From Prauserella isguenensis (GTDB taxonomy: Bacteria > Actinomycetota > Actinomycetes > Mycobacteriales > Pseudonocardiaceae), in contig NZ_JACHWU010000002.1 in the NCBI RefSeq assembly GCF_014191605.1, positions 846,647 through 910,646 of the forward strand: a stretch of 64,000 nucleotides of DNA. The letters are read 5' to 3'. Below, piece after piece: positions 36,608 to 45,235 of the stretch (the first letter of the stretch is position 1; each line of letters opens with the position of its first letter). The position numbers and the translations under genes were made by a program. Below the pieces are notes generated by a model. That model was given only the letters and a program-made list of their open reading frames with translations, did no database searches and was not told where the DNA came from.

Positions 36608-37942
36608 ATGAACATCACTGAACGCATCGGCGCGGCACCGATGTCCGGCTATCAATGGCTGATCGTCGCGCTCTGCACCTTCATGAACTGTCTCGACGGC
36701 TTCGACGTCATGGCGGTCGCTTTCACAGGTCCGTCCGTCACGGACGAGTTCGGACTGAACGGTTCCGAGTTCGGACTGCTGGTCTCCGTCGGACTGATCG
36801 GCATGGCGCTGGGTTCCATGCTGCTGGCACCCTTCGCCGACCTCATCGGACGTCGCCCACTGATCCTCATCAGCCTCGCTCTCGGCACGATCGGCATGTT
36901 CGGCGCCGCGATGGCCCCTTCCGCGACGGTGATGGGCGTGTTCCGCCTCGTCACCGGCATCGGTGTGGGTGGCATTCTCGCGAGCTCCAACGTGATGACC
37001 AGCGAGTTCTCCAACGCCAAGAATCGCGGGCTCGCCATCGGTGTGTTCACCGCCGGGTACGGCGTCGGCGCCACGGTCGCGAGCATGGTCGCGAAAACCG
37101 CGGTGGGCGGTGATTGGCGGATCGTCTTCTACGCGGGCGGGTTCGCCACGCTGCTCGCACTCGTCGTGATCGCGCTGCTTCTCCCCGAATCCACCGCTTA
37201 CCTCGAGAAGCGTCGCCCACAGGGCGCCCTGGACCGCATCAACCGGACGCTCGCACGAATGGGGATGGATTCGGTCAGCTGGGCCGACCTCGACGAGGCC
37301 GCCTCCGCTCGGGCAGGGGCGGGAAAGACGAACTCGGGTTGGCTCAAGCAGCTACTCACCCCCACGCTACTGCTGTGGGCCACCTTCATCACCATCATGT
37401 TCGGCTTCTACTTCGTCAACAGCTGGACTCCCACCCTGCTGGTCGAGGACGGGCTCTCGGAGAGTGCCGCGGTCACCGCCGGGATGGCGATCTCGATCGG
37501 CGGCACCGTCGGCTCGGTGCTCTACGGCGTCGCCGCCCGGATTCGTACGCCCCGAGTCGTGCTGATCGGCTTCTCGCTGCTCGCCGCCGCGATGATGATC
37601 GCCTTCATCGTGAGCACCTCGGTGCTGTGGCTCGGGTTCGGGATCGGCGTGCTCGTCGGTGCGCTGATCAACGGCTGCATCGCCGGTGCCTACACGGTCG
37701 GGCCACCGCTGTATCCGGCTCAGCTCCGCAGCGTCGGCATGGGCTGGGCGCTCGGCATGGGCCGGATCGGTGCCATCCTGTCCCCGACCATCGCGGGGAT
37801 GCTCAAGGACGCGGGCGCCTCGGCCACCCAGCTCTACGTGGGCGCCGCCGCAGTGGTCGCGATCTGCGCGATCGTCCTGGTCGGGCTGCGCCGCCACGAC
37901 CCGGAGTCGACACCCGCGGTGGAGGAGCCCAAGGCGGCCTGA
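36608..37942 (+). CDS. MFS aromatic acid:H+ symporter (VanK/PcaK type)
   Basis: A 444-aa major facilitator with 12 predicted membrane segments. The AAHS signature DGFDVMAVAFTGPSVTDEFG near residue 30, the loop 2-3 motif APFADLIGRRPLILIS and the RLVTGIGVGGILASSNVMTSEF stretch are typical of aromatic-acid transporters. It follows vanB by 36 bp and is followed by a strong terminator. Vanillate or protocatechuate uptake is the likely job. Confidence 0.88.
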   Translation: MNITERIGAAPMSGYQWLIVALCTFMNCLDGFDVMAVAFTGPSVTDEFGLNGSEFGLLVSVGLIGMALGSMLLAPFADLIGRRPLILISLALGTIGMFGAAMAPSATVMGVFRLVTGIGVGGILASSNVMTSEFSNAKNRGLAIGVFTAGYGVGATVASMVAKTAVGGDWRIVFYAGGFATLLALVVIALLLPESTAYLEKRRPQGALDRINRTLARMGMDSVSWADLDEAASARAGAGKTNSGWLKQLLTPTLLLWATFITIMFGFYFVNSWTPTLLVEDGLSESAAVTAGMAISIGGTVGSVLYGVAARIRTPRVVLIGFSLLAAAMMIAFIVSTSVLWLGFGIGVLVGALINGCIAGAYTVGPPLYPAQLRSVGMGWALGMGRIGAILSPTIAGMLKDAGASATQLYVGAAAVVAICAIVLVGLRRHDPESTPAVEEPKAA

Positions 37943-37956
37943 GCGCCGGAGACCGC

Positions 37957-37994
37957 CTCCTGCGACCGGCCCGGGTGAGGGCCGGTCGCAGGAG
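37957..37994. terminator. Hairpin terminator of the van operon
   Basis: A perfect 16-bp stem (37957-37972 with 37979-37994) with loop GGGTGA starts 15 bp after the transporter stop codon. Confidence 0.82.
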
Positions 37995-38011
37995 CGCGGG
38001 ATGATGACGGG

Positions 38012-38218
38012 ATGCAGGACGTTGCTGTCAGTACCGATTCCATCCGACTCGGCCAGTTCCTGAAGCTCGCGGGCGTGGTCGACGCCGGTTCCGACGTGCG
38101 GTCGCTGTTGGAGGACGGTCGCGTCGACGTCAACGGCGAGGCCGAGCACCGCCGGGGCAGGCAGCTCGTGCGCGGCGACGTCGTCGCCGTGGACGACACC
38201 GAGCTGCGCGTCGGCTGA
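38012..38218 (+). CDS. S4 RNA-binding domain protein
   Basis: A 68-aa single-domain S4 protein: IRLGQFLKLAGVVDAGSDVR, LLEDGRVDVNGEAEHRRGRQ, and LVRGDVVAVDDTELRVG. It resembles YbcJ/YaaA-like S4 proteins that bind structured RNA or ribosomal subunits. The gene stands alone, starting 18 bp after the terminator of the van operon. Confidence 0.85.
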   Translation: MQDVAVSTDSIRLGQFLKLAGVVDAGSDVRSLLEDGRVDVNGEAEHRRGRQLVRGDVVAVDDTELRVG

Positions 38219-38323
38219 CTGTCGAGCGCGGGCTGCGCGTCCCGACCCTCGACGCCGACACAACCGTCCGGCGCCGGTCCTCGAAGCCCGCGCAGTTCGC
38301 TACCGCACCACCTTCCCCTGGAT

Positions 38324-40753
38324 CTACGGGTTCGCCGAAGCCGACGGCGTGACGCGGACACGGATGTTCTTCATCAGCGGCTGATCGCTTTGCACGCTGT
38401 AGTCGGCGGCGCCGATGAGTTCGTTCATCTCGGGCATGTAGCCCGCGGCGCTACCGCGAGGCAGGTTGTACGAGATGGCGCGGTACTCGCGCAGCGAGCG
38501 CCGCGATCCGTCCTTGGACGTGGCGACGATGTCGACCGGCGTCCCCTCCTCGAGGCCTCGCTCACGCATGTCGTCGGCGTTCATGAAAATCAGCTCGCGC
38601 AGGTTGCGCACGCCGCGGTATCGGTCGTTGTTCGAGTAGATGGTGGTGTTCCACTGATCGTGCGAGCGCATCGTCTGCAGCACGAGAACGTCGGCGGAGT
38701 CCGGGATGACGTCCGGCAACGCCGCGTGGCAGAACTCGGCCCTGCCGGAACGGGTGTGGAAGCTGCGGTCGCGCGCCGGCTGCGGAATCCGGAACCCCGA
38801 GGGTTGCCGGACCCGCGTGTTGAAGTCCTCGAAGCCGGGCAGGACGCGCGCCATCACGTCGCGGACCCGGTCGTAATCCTCGACGTACCACTCCCACGGT
38901 GTTGTGCTGTCCGGCAACGTCGCCCGTGCCATGCCGGCGATGATGGCCGGTTCGGACAACAACTGCGGCGAGGCAGGCCGCTTTCTCCCGGTGGACAGGT
39001 GGACCATGCTCATCGCGTCCTCGACGCTCGTGCTCTGCAGGCCGCCGCGTTGCTCGTCCAGTTCGGTACGGCCCAGGCACGGCAGGATCAAGGCCTGCTT
39101 GCCGTGGACCAGGTGACTGCGGTTCAGCTTGGTGCTGATCTGCACGGTCAGCTCGCACCGTCGCAACCCTTCGGCGGTGTACTCGGTGTCCGGAGCTGCG
39201 CGCACGAAGTTGCCGCCCATGCCCACGAACACCTTCAGCTCGCCCGCATGCATCGCTTCGATCGAACGAACGGTGTCGAGGCCGTGCTCGCGGGGCGGAT
39301 CGATCCGGCACACCTCGGCCAGCCGGTCCAGGAACTCGGCACCCGGCTTGTGGTCGACACCGCAGGTGCGGTTGCCCTGCACGTTGCTGTGCCCACGTAT
39401 CGGCGACGGGCCTGCGCCCTCGCGTCCGATGTTTCCGCGGAGCAACAGGAGGTTCACGATCTCCCTGACGGTGTCCACGCCGTGTTCGTGCTGGCTGACG
39501 CCGAGGCACCAGCTGATCAACGCGCGTTCGGAGCGCAGGTAGATGTCGGCGGCGCGCCGGATGTCGCTCTCCTCGAGCCCGGACTGGACCGCGAGGTCGT
39601 CCCAGCTCGTGGCCTCGACCAGCTCCCGGTAGTCCTCGAACCCGTGGGTGGAGGATTCGAGGAAATCGCGGTCGAGGATGTCGGGGCTCTCGCGTGCCCG
39701 TTCGAGCACCACCTTGGCGATGCCGCGGATGAGGGCCAGGTCTCCGCCAGGACGGACCTGCAGGTTCAGGGTGCTGGTCGGGGTCGACTTGAACCGCGCC
39801 ATGTCGGCGAACTCGTGGGGCACGATCGTGCGGGTGGCACCGGCCTCGACGAGCGGGTTGACGTGAACGATCTCGGCGCCACGCGCGTACGCCTCGGCCA
39901 GCGCCGTCAGCATGCGCGGCGCGTTCGACGCAGCATTGACCCCGAGCACGAACAGCGCGTCGCACTGCTCCCAGTCGTGCAGATCGACGGTGCCCTTGCC
40001 CGTCCCGAGCGAGGCCCGCAACGCCCGACCGGAGGCCTCGTGGCACATGTTGGAACAGTCCGGCAGGTTGTTGGTGCCGTACTCGCGAACCATCAACTGG
40101 TAGAGGAAGGTCGCCTCGTTGCCGAGCCTTCCGGAGGTGTAGAACGTCGCCTGATCAGGACTGTCGAGGGTGCGCAACTGCCCGCCGACGAGCTCGAACG
40201 CCTCGGACCAGCTGATCGGCACGTAGTGGTCGGTCGCGGCGTCGTAGACCATCGGCTCGGTGAGCCGTCCCTGATTCTCGAGGTCGAAGTCGGTCCACTC
40301 GGCCAGTTCGGAGACCGAGTGGGCGGCGAAGAACTCCCGGTCGACCCGCTTACGCGTCATCTCCCACGTGACGTGCTTGATGCCGTTCTCGCAGATGTCG
40401 AGCTTGAGGCCCTTGGCGTCATCGGGCCAAGCGCACCCAGGGCAGTCGTAACTCCGCCCCTCGTGGTTCATGTCGAACATCGCGCGGGTGCCCCGCACCG
40501 GTGCACGCTCGCGACCCAGTACCCGCATCACCGACGCCGCCGCGCCCCATCCGGCAGCGGGGTGGTGGTACGGCCGTTGCGACCAGCGTCCGTCGGTCAG
40601 CGGCCCGGTTCCACCCTGCCGCCGTGTGTCCGACATGAGGCCCGGGACGGTCGATTCCTCCGATGCCGCGGCGCTCTGCGCGGACTCCGCCTCGGTACCG
40701 GGCCCGCCTTCGGCGGTCGTCTCGACGCCTTCAGCCGTGTCGTCGCTGCCCAT
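38324..40753 (-). CDS. FdhF/YdeP-family molybdopterin oxidoreductase (formate dehydrogenase-like)
   Basis: An 809-aa molybdopterin enzyme of the YdeP/FdhA-like family. The N-terminal CxxC motif SYDCPGCAWPDDAKG (about residue 103) differs from the four-cysteine [4Fe-4S] motif of true formate dehydrogenases. Family motifs TFYTSGRLGNEATFLYQL, NNLPDCSNMCHEASGRAL, LRGNIGREGAGPSPIRGHSN and the C-terminal molydopterin-binding domain (TMRSHDQWNTTIYSNNDRYRG) are clear. The ATG at 40753 has AGGAG upstream; the first 60 residues are low-complexity. Formate produced by the nearby betaine one-carbon genes is a possible substrate, but YdeP relatives have unproven activity. Confidence 0.85.
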   Translation of the reverse strand: MGSDDTAEGVETTAEGGPGTEAESAQSAAASEESTVPGLMSDTRRQGGTGPLTDGRWSQRPYHHPAAGWGAAASVMRVLGRERAPVRGTRAMFDMNHEGRSYDCPGCAWPDDAKGLKLDICENGIKHVTWEMTRKRVDREFFAAHSVSELAEWTDFDLENQGRLTEPMVYDAATDHYVPISWSEAFELVGGQLRTLDSPDQATFYTSGRLGNEATFLYQLMVREYGTNNLPDCSNMCHEASGRALRASLGTGKGTVDLHDWEQCDALFVLGVNAASNAPRMLTALAEAYARGAEIVHVNPLVEAGATRTIVPHEFADMARFKSTPTSTLNLQVRPGGDLALIRGIAKVVLERARESPDILDRDFLESSTHGFEDYRELVEATSWDDLAVQSGLEESDIRRAADIYLRSERALISWCLGVSQHEHGVDTVREIVNLLLLRGNIGREGAGPSPIRGHSNVQGNRTCGVDHKPGAEFLDRLAEVCRIDPPREHGLDTVRSIEAMHAGELKVFVGMGGNFVRAAPDTEYTAEGLRRCELTVQISTKLNRSHLVHGKQALILPCLGRTELDEQRGGLQSTSVEDAMSMVHLSTGRKRPASPQLLSEPAIIAGMARATLPDSTTPWEWYVEDYDRVRDVMARVLPGFEDFNTRVRQPSGFRIPQPARDRSFHTRSGRAEFCHAALPDVIPDSADVLVLQTMRSHDQWNTTIYSNNDRYRGVRNLRELIFMNADDMRERGLEEGTPVDIVATSKDGSRRSLREYRAISYNLPRGSAAGYMPEMNELIGAADYSVQSDQPLMKNIRVRVTPSASANP

Positions 40754-40948
40754 GCCGGCTCCTGTTTCGTCGATGTCATCAGCGTGCCGAGTCCGTGTTC
40801 GACCGCTCCGTGCCGGCCGGCGCCCGACGTCGGTGGGATCGGGCCGCGGGGACGGACGGGACGCGGGGACCGGGTCGACGGTACTGTTGCCGCGGTTGTC
40901 GATGCAGACAAAGCTCGTTGTGACGCGGGACCTCGATGCGACCCATCG

Positions 40949-40988
40949 GATACGACCCCCGTCCGATACGACAACCGTCCGATACGAC
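40949..40988. repeat. Three 16-bp-period direct repeats (GATACGAC), candidate regulator sites
   Basis: GATACGAC occurs at 40949-40956, 40965-40972 and 40981-40988. The second and third are part of identical 16-bp units GTCCGATACGACAACC (40961-40976, 40977-40992); the first unit is diverged. The array is 40-79 bp before the second PucR-type gene, in the gap between it and the divergent oxidoreductase. The period of about 1.5 helical turns suits cooperative regulator binding. Confidence 0.75.
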
Positions 40989-41027
40989 AACCGCTTCTGA
41001 CGCCGGGCCGGAACGAAACGATGATCG

Positions 41028-42242
41028 ATGAACAACGGTGAGGGCTCACTCGCGGAGCTGGCCGACCTGGCCGACGCGCGGCTGGCGGAGCTGGCCGGCG
41101 GCGTCGTCGCCGACTGCGTCGACCGGATGGACGTCTACCGCACGGTCGTGCCGCGCGAGGACCTACGCCGTTCGATCGAGCACAACCTGCGTTACATCGT
41201 CGCCGCACTTCGCGACCCCGGCGGCTCCCGCGACCTCAGCGCACCCCGGGAGACCGGACGGCGCCGCGCGCACCAGGGCGCGCCGCTGCCCGAGGTGCTG
41301 CGCGCCTACCGACTGGCCTTCACCGCCGTGTGGGACATGCTCATCCGGCACGCAGGCGAACGCCACGAATCGTCCCGCACCACGCTCCTCGGCGCCGCCA
41401 CTCTCCTCTGGCAGCTCGCGGACGAACACGCCATCGAACTCACCGAGGCCTATCGGGCCGCCACCGCAGAACTACTCGACGAACAACACCAGCGCCGTGC
41501 GGCCCTGCTCGAAGCGCTGTTCACCGGGCAGGTGGGTCCGGACGCCAGCCCGTGGGAGATCGCCAAACTCCTCGATCTGCAGCCGAACGCGGACCTGGTC
41601 GTGGTCGCCGCCGAGAACGGCGCGCTGGCCGACGCCGGCCTTCCCCGGGTCGAACGACGGCTCGCCGAACGGGGCATCGTCTCGGCCTGGCGCCTCACTC
41701 CGACACTGCACACCGGGCTCGTCTCGTTACGTCCCGGACAGCGGGACGAGCTGTTCGTCGTCCTGCGCGAGGTGGTGACCACCCGTACCGGTGTCAGCCC
41801 TCCGTACCAAGCACTCCGGGACACGCCGAGGGCGCTGCATCTCGCCGGCGTCGCGCTCGCGGGGATCCCCGCGGGCCGGCCCGACGTCCGCGCGTTCGGC
41901 ACGAGCCCGCTCGCCGCGCTGGTCGCCTGCGAGCCCGAGGAGAGCGAACGCGTCGCCTACCAGGTCCTGGGCGCGGTGCTCGAGCTCCCCGCCGAGGACC
42001 GCACCAGCCTGTTGGACACCCTGCACGCCTGGTTCGACCACGGTGGTTCCGCCGAGCAGACCGCAGAGCAGCTCTACTGCCACCCGAACACCGTTCGCTA
42101 CAGACTGCGCCGCATCAATCAGCTCACGGGCCGGTCGCTGACCCAGCCGTTCGATGTCGCCGAACTCGCCACCGCGCTCCACTCCCTCGACCTCGGCAGG
42201 AACCCGGTTCAGACCGCACCGAGCACGTCCGGGGCCGACTGA
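41028..42242 (+). CDS. PucR/CdaR-type helix-turn-helix regulator
   Basis: A 404-aa regulator with an N-terminal RsbR-like helical region (LAELAGGVVADCVDRMDVYR to ELTEAYRAATAELLDEQHQRR), a middle GGDEF-like domain and a C-terminal HTH_30 domain (TLHAWFDHGGSAEQTAEQLY, CHPNTVRYRLRRINQLTGRS). It lacks the N-terminal PucR domain of the 2840-4495 protein. It is divergent from the molybdopterin oxidoreductase gene, with three direct repeats between, so it likely controls that gene and itself. Confidence 0.87.
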   Translation: MNNGEGSLAELADLADARLAELAGGVVADCVDRMDVYRTVVPREDLRRSIEHNLRYIVAALRDPGGSRDLSAPRETGRRRAHQGAPLPEVLRAYRLAFTAVWDMLIRHAGERHESSRTTLLGAATLLWQLADEHAIELTEAYRAATAELLDEQHQRRAALLEALFTGQVGPDASPWEIAKLLDLQPNADLVVVAAENGALADAGLPRVERRLAERGIVSAWRLTPTLHTGLVSLRPGQRDELFVVLREVVTTRTGVSPPYQALRDTPRALHLAGVALAGIPAGRPDVRAFGTSPLAALVACEPEESERVAYQVLGAVLELPAEDRTSLLDTLHAWFDHGGSAEQTAEQLYCHPNTVRYRLRRINQLTGRSLTQPFDVAELATALHSLDLGRNPVQTAPSTSGAD

Positions 42243-42643
42243 CCTGCACGAAGCTGACACGCACGTCCACTCGGGCGGCGCGCCGCAGGTCCGGCACGGA
42301 GTGTGCGATCCGACACCCGCAGCCGGACGCCCGAGAGTCACACACCCGTTCGGTCACCACGACCACGGGACAATTCCCGTGTCACATCACGGACGGATTC
42401 GAAAAACGAATGCCGCGGCGAATCCCGCCAGGCCGCCCACCTCGTACGACGACGCCCCGGCCGGCATACGCCCCTGCCCGTGCGTGCGAACCCGGCCGAG
42501 CTCTCGACGTGTTCGCAGGTCACGACCGGGAACCGGGACGGTGACACCCAGCACACATCGGTACCGCAATGGAAATCTGCTATACTAGTCGAGTATCAGA
42601 ATTTCGAGGAGATTCGGGGATTGGCGATGCAGTCGGGGGCACG
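42243..42643. other. Intergenic region upstream of the GntR gene
   Basis: About 400 bp without a recognisable gene. The left part is GC-rich with short unconserved frames. The right end (42560-42600) is AT-richer and contains the GntR-like operator at 42581-42599. Confidence 0.55.
42581..42599. promoter_or_regulatory. Inverted repeat, candidate GntR autoregulatory operator
   Basis: ATACT-AGTCG-AGTAT (42582-42596) is a perfect 5-bp inverted repeat. The minus strand of the region reads CTGATACTCGACTAGTATA, sharing CTGATA and CRACTA with elements at 45138, 54772 and 54980. It lies 45 bp before the GntR start. Confidence 0.6.
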
Positions 42644-43300
42644 ATGAGCGCTACTACCGAGGATCAACCGATTTCCATGGCCGAGAAGGCCTACCAATCG
42701 ATCCGCGATCGGCTGATCATGCTGGACATCCCGCCGATGGAGCCGATCGACGACGCGGCACTCGCGCAGTCGCTCGACATCGGCAGGACTCCGGTGAGGG
42801 AAGCACTCAAGCGCCTCGAGATCGACCGCTTGGTCGTGTCCTACCCGCGCCGGGGAACCTTCGCCACGGCCGTGGACATCACCGACCTGGCCTACATCTC
42901 CGACCTGCGCGTGCACCTCGAACCGCTCGCAGCGCGCCGCGCGGCCGAGACCCTCGGCGACCCGGAGGCCGGAGAGTTCACCGAACTCGCCGACTTCCTC
43001 GACGACATGGACTTCCGCTCCCTCACCCGCGACGAGGTGATGCGGTGGGACCTGCATGTCCACCGCGCGATCTACCACGCCGCGGGGAATCCGCATCTGG
43101 AAGACACGCTGATCCGCTACGACAACCTCGCGACGCGAATCTTCTGCGTCTTCCTCGACCGCATGGCGGATTTCGACAGTCACGTCATGGAGCACTCAGG
43201 GCTGCTGCGGGCGATCAGCTCCCGCCAGCCGGACAAGGCTGAACGACTCGCACGCGAGCACGTGCTGAACTTCGACAAGGCCATGCGCTCGTTGGTCTGA
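42644..43300 (+). CDS. GntR-family (FCD) regulator of the glycine betaine cluster
   Basis: A 218-aa regulator with a winged helix (KAYQSIRDRLIMLDIPPMEP, SLDIGRTPVREALKRLEIDR at about 40-60) and an FCD domain with metal-ligand positions in VMRWDLHVHRAIYHAAGNPH and VMEHSGLLRAISSRQPDKAE. I chose the ATG at 42644 with GGGGG upstream; earlier in-frame starts exist at 42569 and 42626. It begins the betaine/methylamine region and shares a promoter motif with it. Similar regulators respond to small organic acids. Confidence 0.85.
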   Translation: MSATTEDQPISMAEKAYQSIRDRLIMLDIPPMEPIDDAALAQSLDIGRTPVREALKRLEIDRLVVSYPRRGTFATAVDITDLAYISDLRVHLEPLAARRAAETLGDPEAGEFTELADFLDDMDFRSLTRDEVMRWDLHVHRAIYHAAGNPHLEDTLIRYDNLATRIFCVFLDRMADFDSHVMEHSGLLRAISSRQPDKAERLAREHVLNFDKAMRSLV

Positions 43301-43381
43301 ACCGTTGGTCTGAACCCCTTTCCGGCCGGACCCTGTCGGATCCGGCCGACCCGCGCGGCTGGCCGGACGACGGCCCGCCGA

Positions 43382-44545
43382 TCACCGGCTCCTGGCCAGT
43401 TTTCTCCGCCATTGCCCGAACGGACGGGCTCGGTCGATCGCCAGGACACCCACCGGACGCTCCTCGGAATCGAGGTAGAGGGCGAGGAAATCACCGGAGT
43501 CCGGATCGCCCTCCTCGATCTGAACCGTGCAGTCGGCCGTGCGGTGACCCGCGAACTGGATCTTGTGGCCGTACTGGTCGGACCAGAAGTAGGGAACCGA
43601 GTGATGCGCCGGGGCGGAATGCTCCCGACCGAGCAGCGCGGCGACCGCGGCCGCCGGTTGCTGCAACGCGTTGGTCCAGTGTTCGAGGCGCAGCCAGCCT
43701 GCCGTGTAGTCACGGTAGGAATGGGCACAGTCGCCGACTGCGAGAACCTCGGGGACGGCCGTACGTCCCTGCTCGTCGGTGCGAACGCCGCCGTCGAGGT
43801 CCAGACCCGATCCGGCGAGCCACTCGGTGTTCGGCTGTGCGCCGATACCGACCACGACGACATCGGCAGGCAGTTCGCGCCCGTCGGTGAGCCGCACCGC
43901 CTTCACCCGGGTCTCCCCGACCAACTCCGCGAGACCGGTGCCCGCGTGCAGTCGTGCCCCGTTGCGCGCGTGCAGCCGGCCGCACACCGCGCCCATCTCC
44001 GCGCCCAGCGGTCGCTGCAAGGGGACGTCCGCGGCCTCGACGATGTCCACCTCGCAGCCGAGCCCCGCTGCGGTGGAGGCGATCTCCGCTCCGATGAAGC
44101 CCGCTCCGATGACGACCAGCCGCGCACCGGGAACCAGCTCGGTGCGCAGCGCCCTGGCGTCGTCGAGGGTGCGGAGGGTGTGCACACCCTCCGGGCAGTC
44201 TCCGGGGAGTTCACGCGCTCGGGCACCGGTGGCGACCACGACGGCATCGGTCTCGATCCGAAAGCCTCCGGCGAGCTCGACGGATTTCCCCGCGGTGTCG
44301 AGCGAACTGGCCGGCTGGCCGATGACCCACTCCACGTCGAGCTCGGCGTCGTCGGAATGAGTCAGCCCGATGTCGTCCTCGCTGACGGTTCCGGCGAGGT
44401 ACTCCTTCGACAGTGGGGGACGATCGTAGGGCTCGTGCCGCTCGTCGCCGATCAAGGTGATCCGACCTTCGAACTCCTGCGCGCGCAGCGCACGGACGGT
44501 CGCCAGCCCCGCAAGCGAAGCACCGACGACAGTGACGCGTTCCAT
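43382..44545 (-). CDS. FAD-dependent ferredoxin reductase partnering the Rieske ferredoxin
   Basis: A 387-aa oxygenase-coupled NAD(P)H reductase (phthalate/biphenyl ferredoxin reductase-like). FAD motif VTVVGASLAGLATVRALRAQ (residues 4-23), the HEPYDRPPLSKEYL motif, the NAD-binding LVVIGAGFIGAEIASTAA and the FAD motif EVLAVGDCAH are visible. Its ATG overlaps the ferredoxin stop (TGATG). It probably feeds electrons via the ferredoxin to the GbcA-like oxygenase at 46895, in place of a fused GbcB reductase. Confidence 0.9.
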   Translation of the reverse strand: MERVTVVGASLAGLATVRALRAQEFEGRITLIGDERHEPYDRPPLSKEYLAGTVSEDDIGLTHSDDAELDVEWVIGQPASSLDTAGKSVELAGGFRIETDAVVVATGARARELPGDCPEGVHTLRTLDDARALRTELVPGARLVVIGAGFIGAEIASTAAGLGCEVDIVEAADVPLQRPLGAEMGAVCGRLHARNGARLHAGTGLAELVGETRVKAVRLTDGRELPADVVVVGIGAQPNTEWLAGSGLDLDGGVRTDEQGRTAVPEVLAVGDCAHSYRDYTAGWLRLEHWTNALQQPAAAVAALLGREHSAPAHHSVPYFWSDQYGHKIQFAGHRTADCTVQIEEGDPDSGDFLALYLDSEERPVGVLAIDRARPFGQWRRKLARSR

Positions 44546-44886
44546 CAACCGACCTCCTCGGCAACCGCGCCACCGACGGTGACCCGGGTCGACTCGTGCA
44601 CGTAGATCACACCGTCTTCGATCGAAACCGCGTGCGTGCGCACCGGCTTCTTCGCAGGCGGCCCGCTGGGCTGACCGGTCCGGAGGTCGAAGCAGGCGGC
44701 GTGCAGCGGGCACTCCACCGCGCAGCCCTCGAGCCATCCGTCTGACAACGACGCGTCCTGATGCGAGCAGGTGTCGTCGATCGCGTAGAGCTCACCGTCC
44801 ACATTGAACACAGCGATCGCCACCTCGCCCTGAACCCGTACCGACTCCCCGGGCGGCAGGCCTGCCAACTCACCAACCAAGATCAT
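44545..44886 (-). CDS. Rieske-type [2Fe-2S] ferredoxin
   Basis: A 113-aa ferredoxin. The cluster ligands are in DDTCSHQDASLSDG (CxH) and CAVECPLHAACFD (CxxH). It belongs to the NirD/Rieske ferredoxin group that carries electrons to Rieske oxygenases. Coupled to the ferredoxin reductase gene. The gap upstream contains the CTGATATATC element. The oxygenase partner is presumably the GbcA-like protein encoded 2 kb away. Confidence 0.9.
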   Translation of the reverse strand: MILVGELAGLPPGESVRVQGEVAIAVFNVDGELYAIDDTCSHQDASLSDGWLEGCAVECPLHAACFDLRTGQPSGPPAKKPVRTHAVSIEDGVIYVHESTRVTVGGAVAEEVG

Positions 44887-45235
44887 TACGGCCCCTGTTG
44901 CTCATAGAGGAACGAGTAGTGCATTACGCAACTCACAGGATGGGGTTCGACACCCCACGAGTCAACGGTCAAATTCGGTCGAAACACGCGCATTTCATGC
45001 GGCACGACCAGCGAAAACGATCGTGGACACGCCGTGATCGCGGAGCCGCACCGAGCGATGTGGCGGCCCCGCGGGCGTCCGCGAAGAGGGATGGATTCTT
45101 GCTTCGAAGAGCACTGAACGGCTACGTTGTAGCCAATAGATATATCAGTATTCGAACGCGGTCCACAACCGTTATGCTGCCCCGGCGTCGCGCCAACGCC
45201 GCTCGCCACCTCACATCGCACCTCCGGGGAGCTCC
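44887..45235. other. Divergent promoter region between ferredoxin and transporter genes
   Basis: A 349-bp gap without a gene. It contains an AT-rich segment (45120-45160) with the shared CTGATATATC element. Promoters for both divergent units should lie here. Confidence 0.55.
45138..45147. promoter_or_regulatory. Shared betaine-cluster motif (AGATATATCA)
   Basis: On the minus strand the site reads CTGATATATCTATTGG. It resembles CTGATATATCAACTAC at 54772 and CTGATATTTCAGTTGA at 54980. It lies about 90 bp upstream of the ProP-like transporter. Confidence 0.5.

Noticed and set aside
41021..41041. Six-codon ORF overlapping the start of the second PucR-type gene, possible leader peptide
   Set aside because: It has no attenuator-like hairpins or regulatory codons and no strong ribosome-binding site of its own; probably chance.
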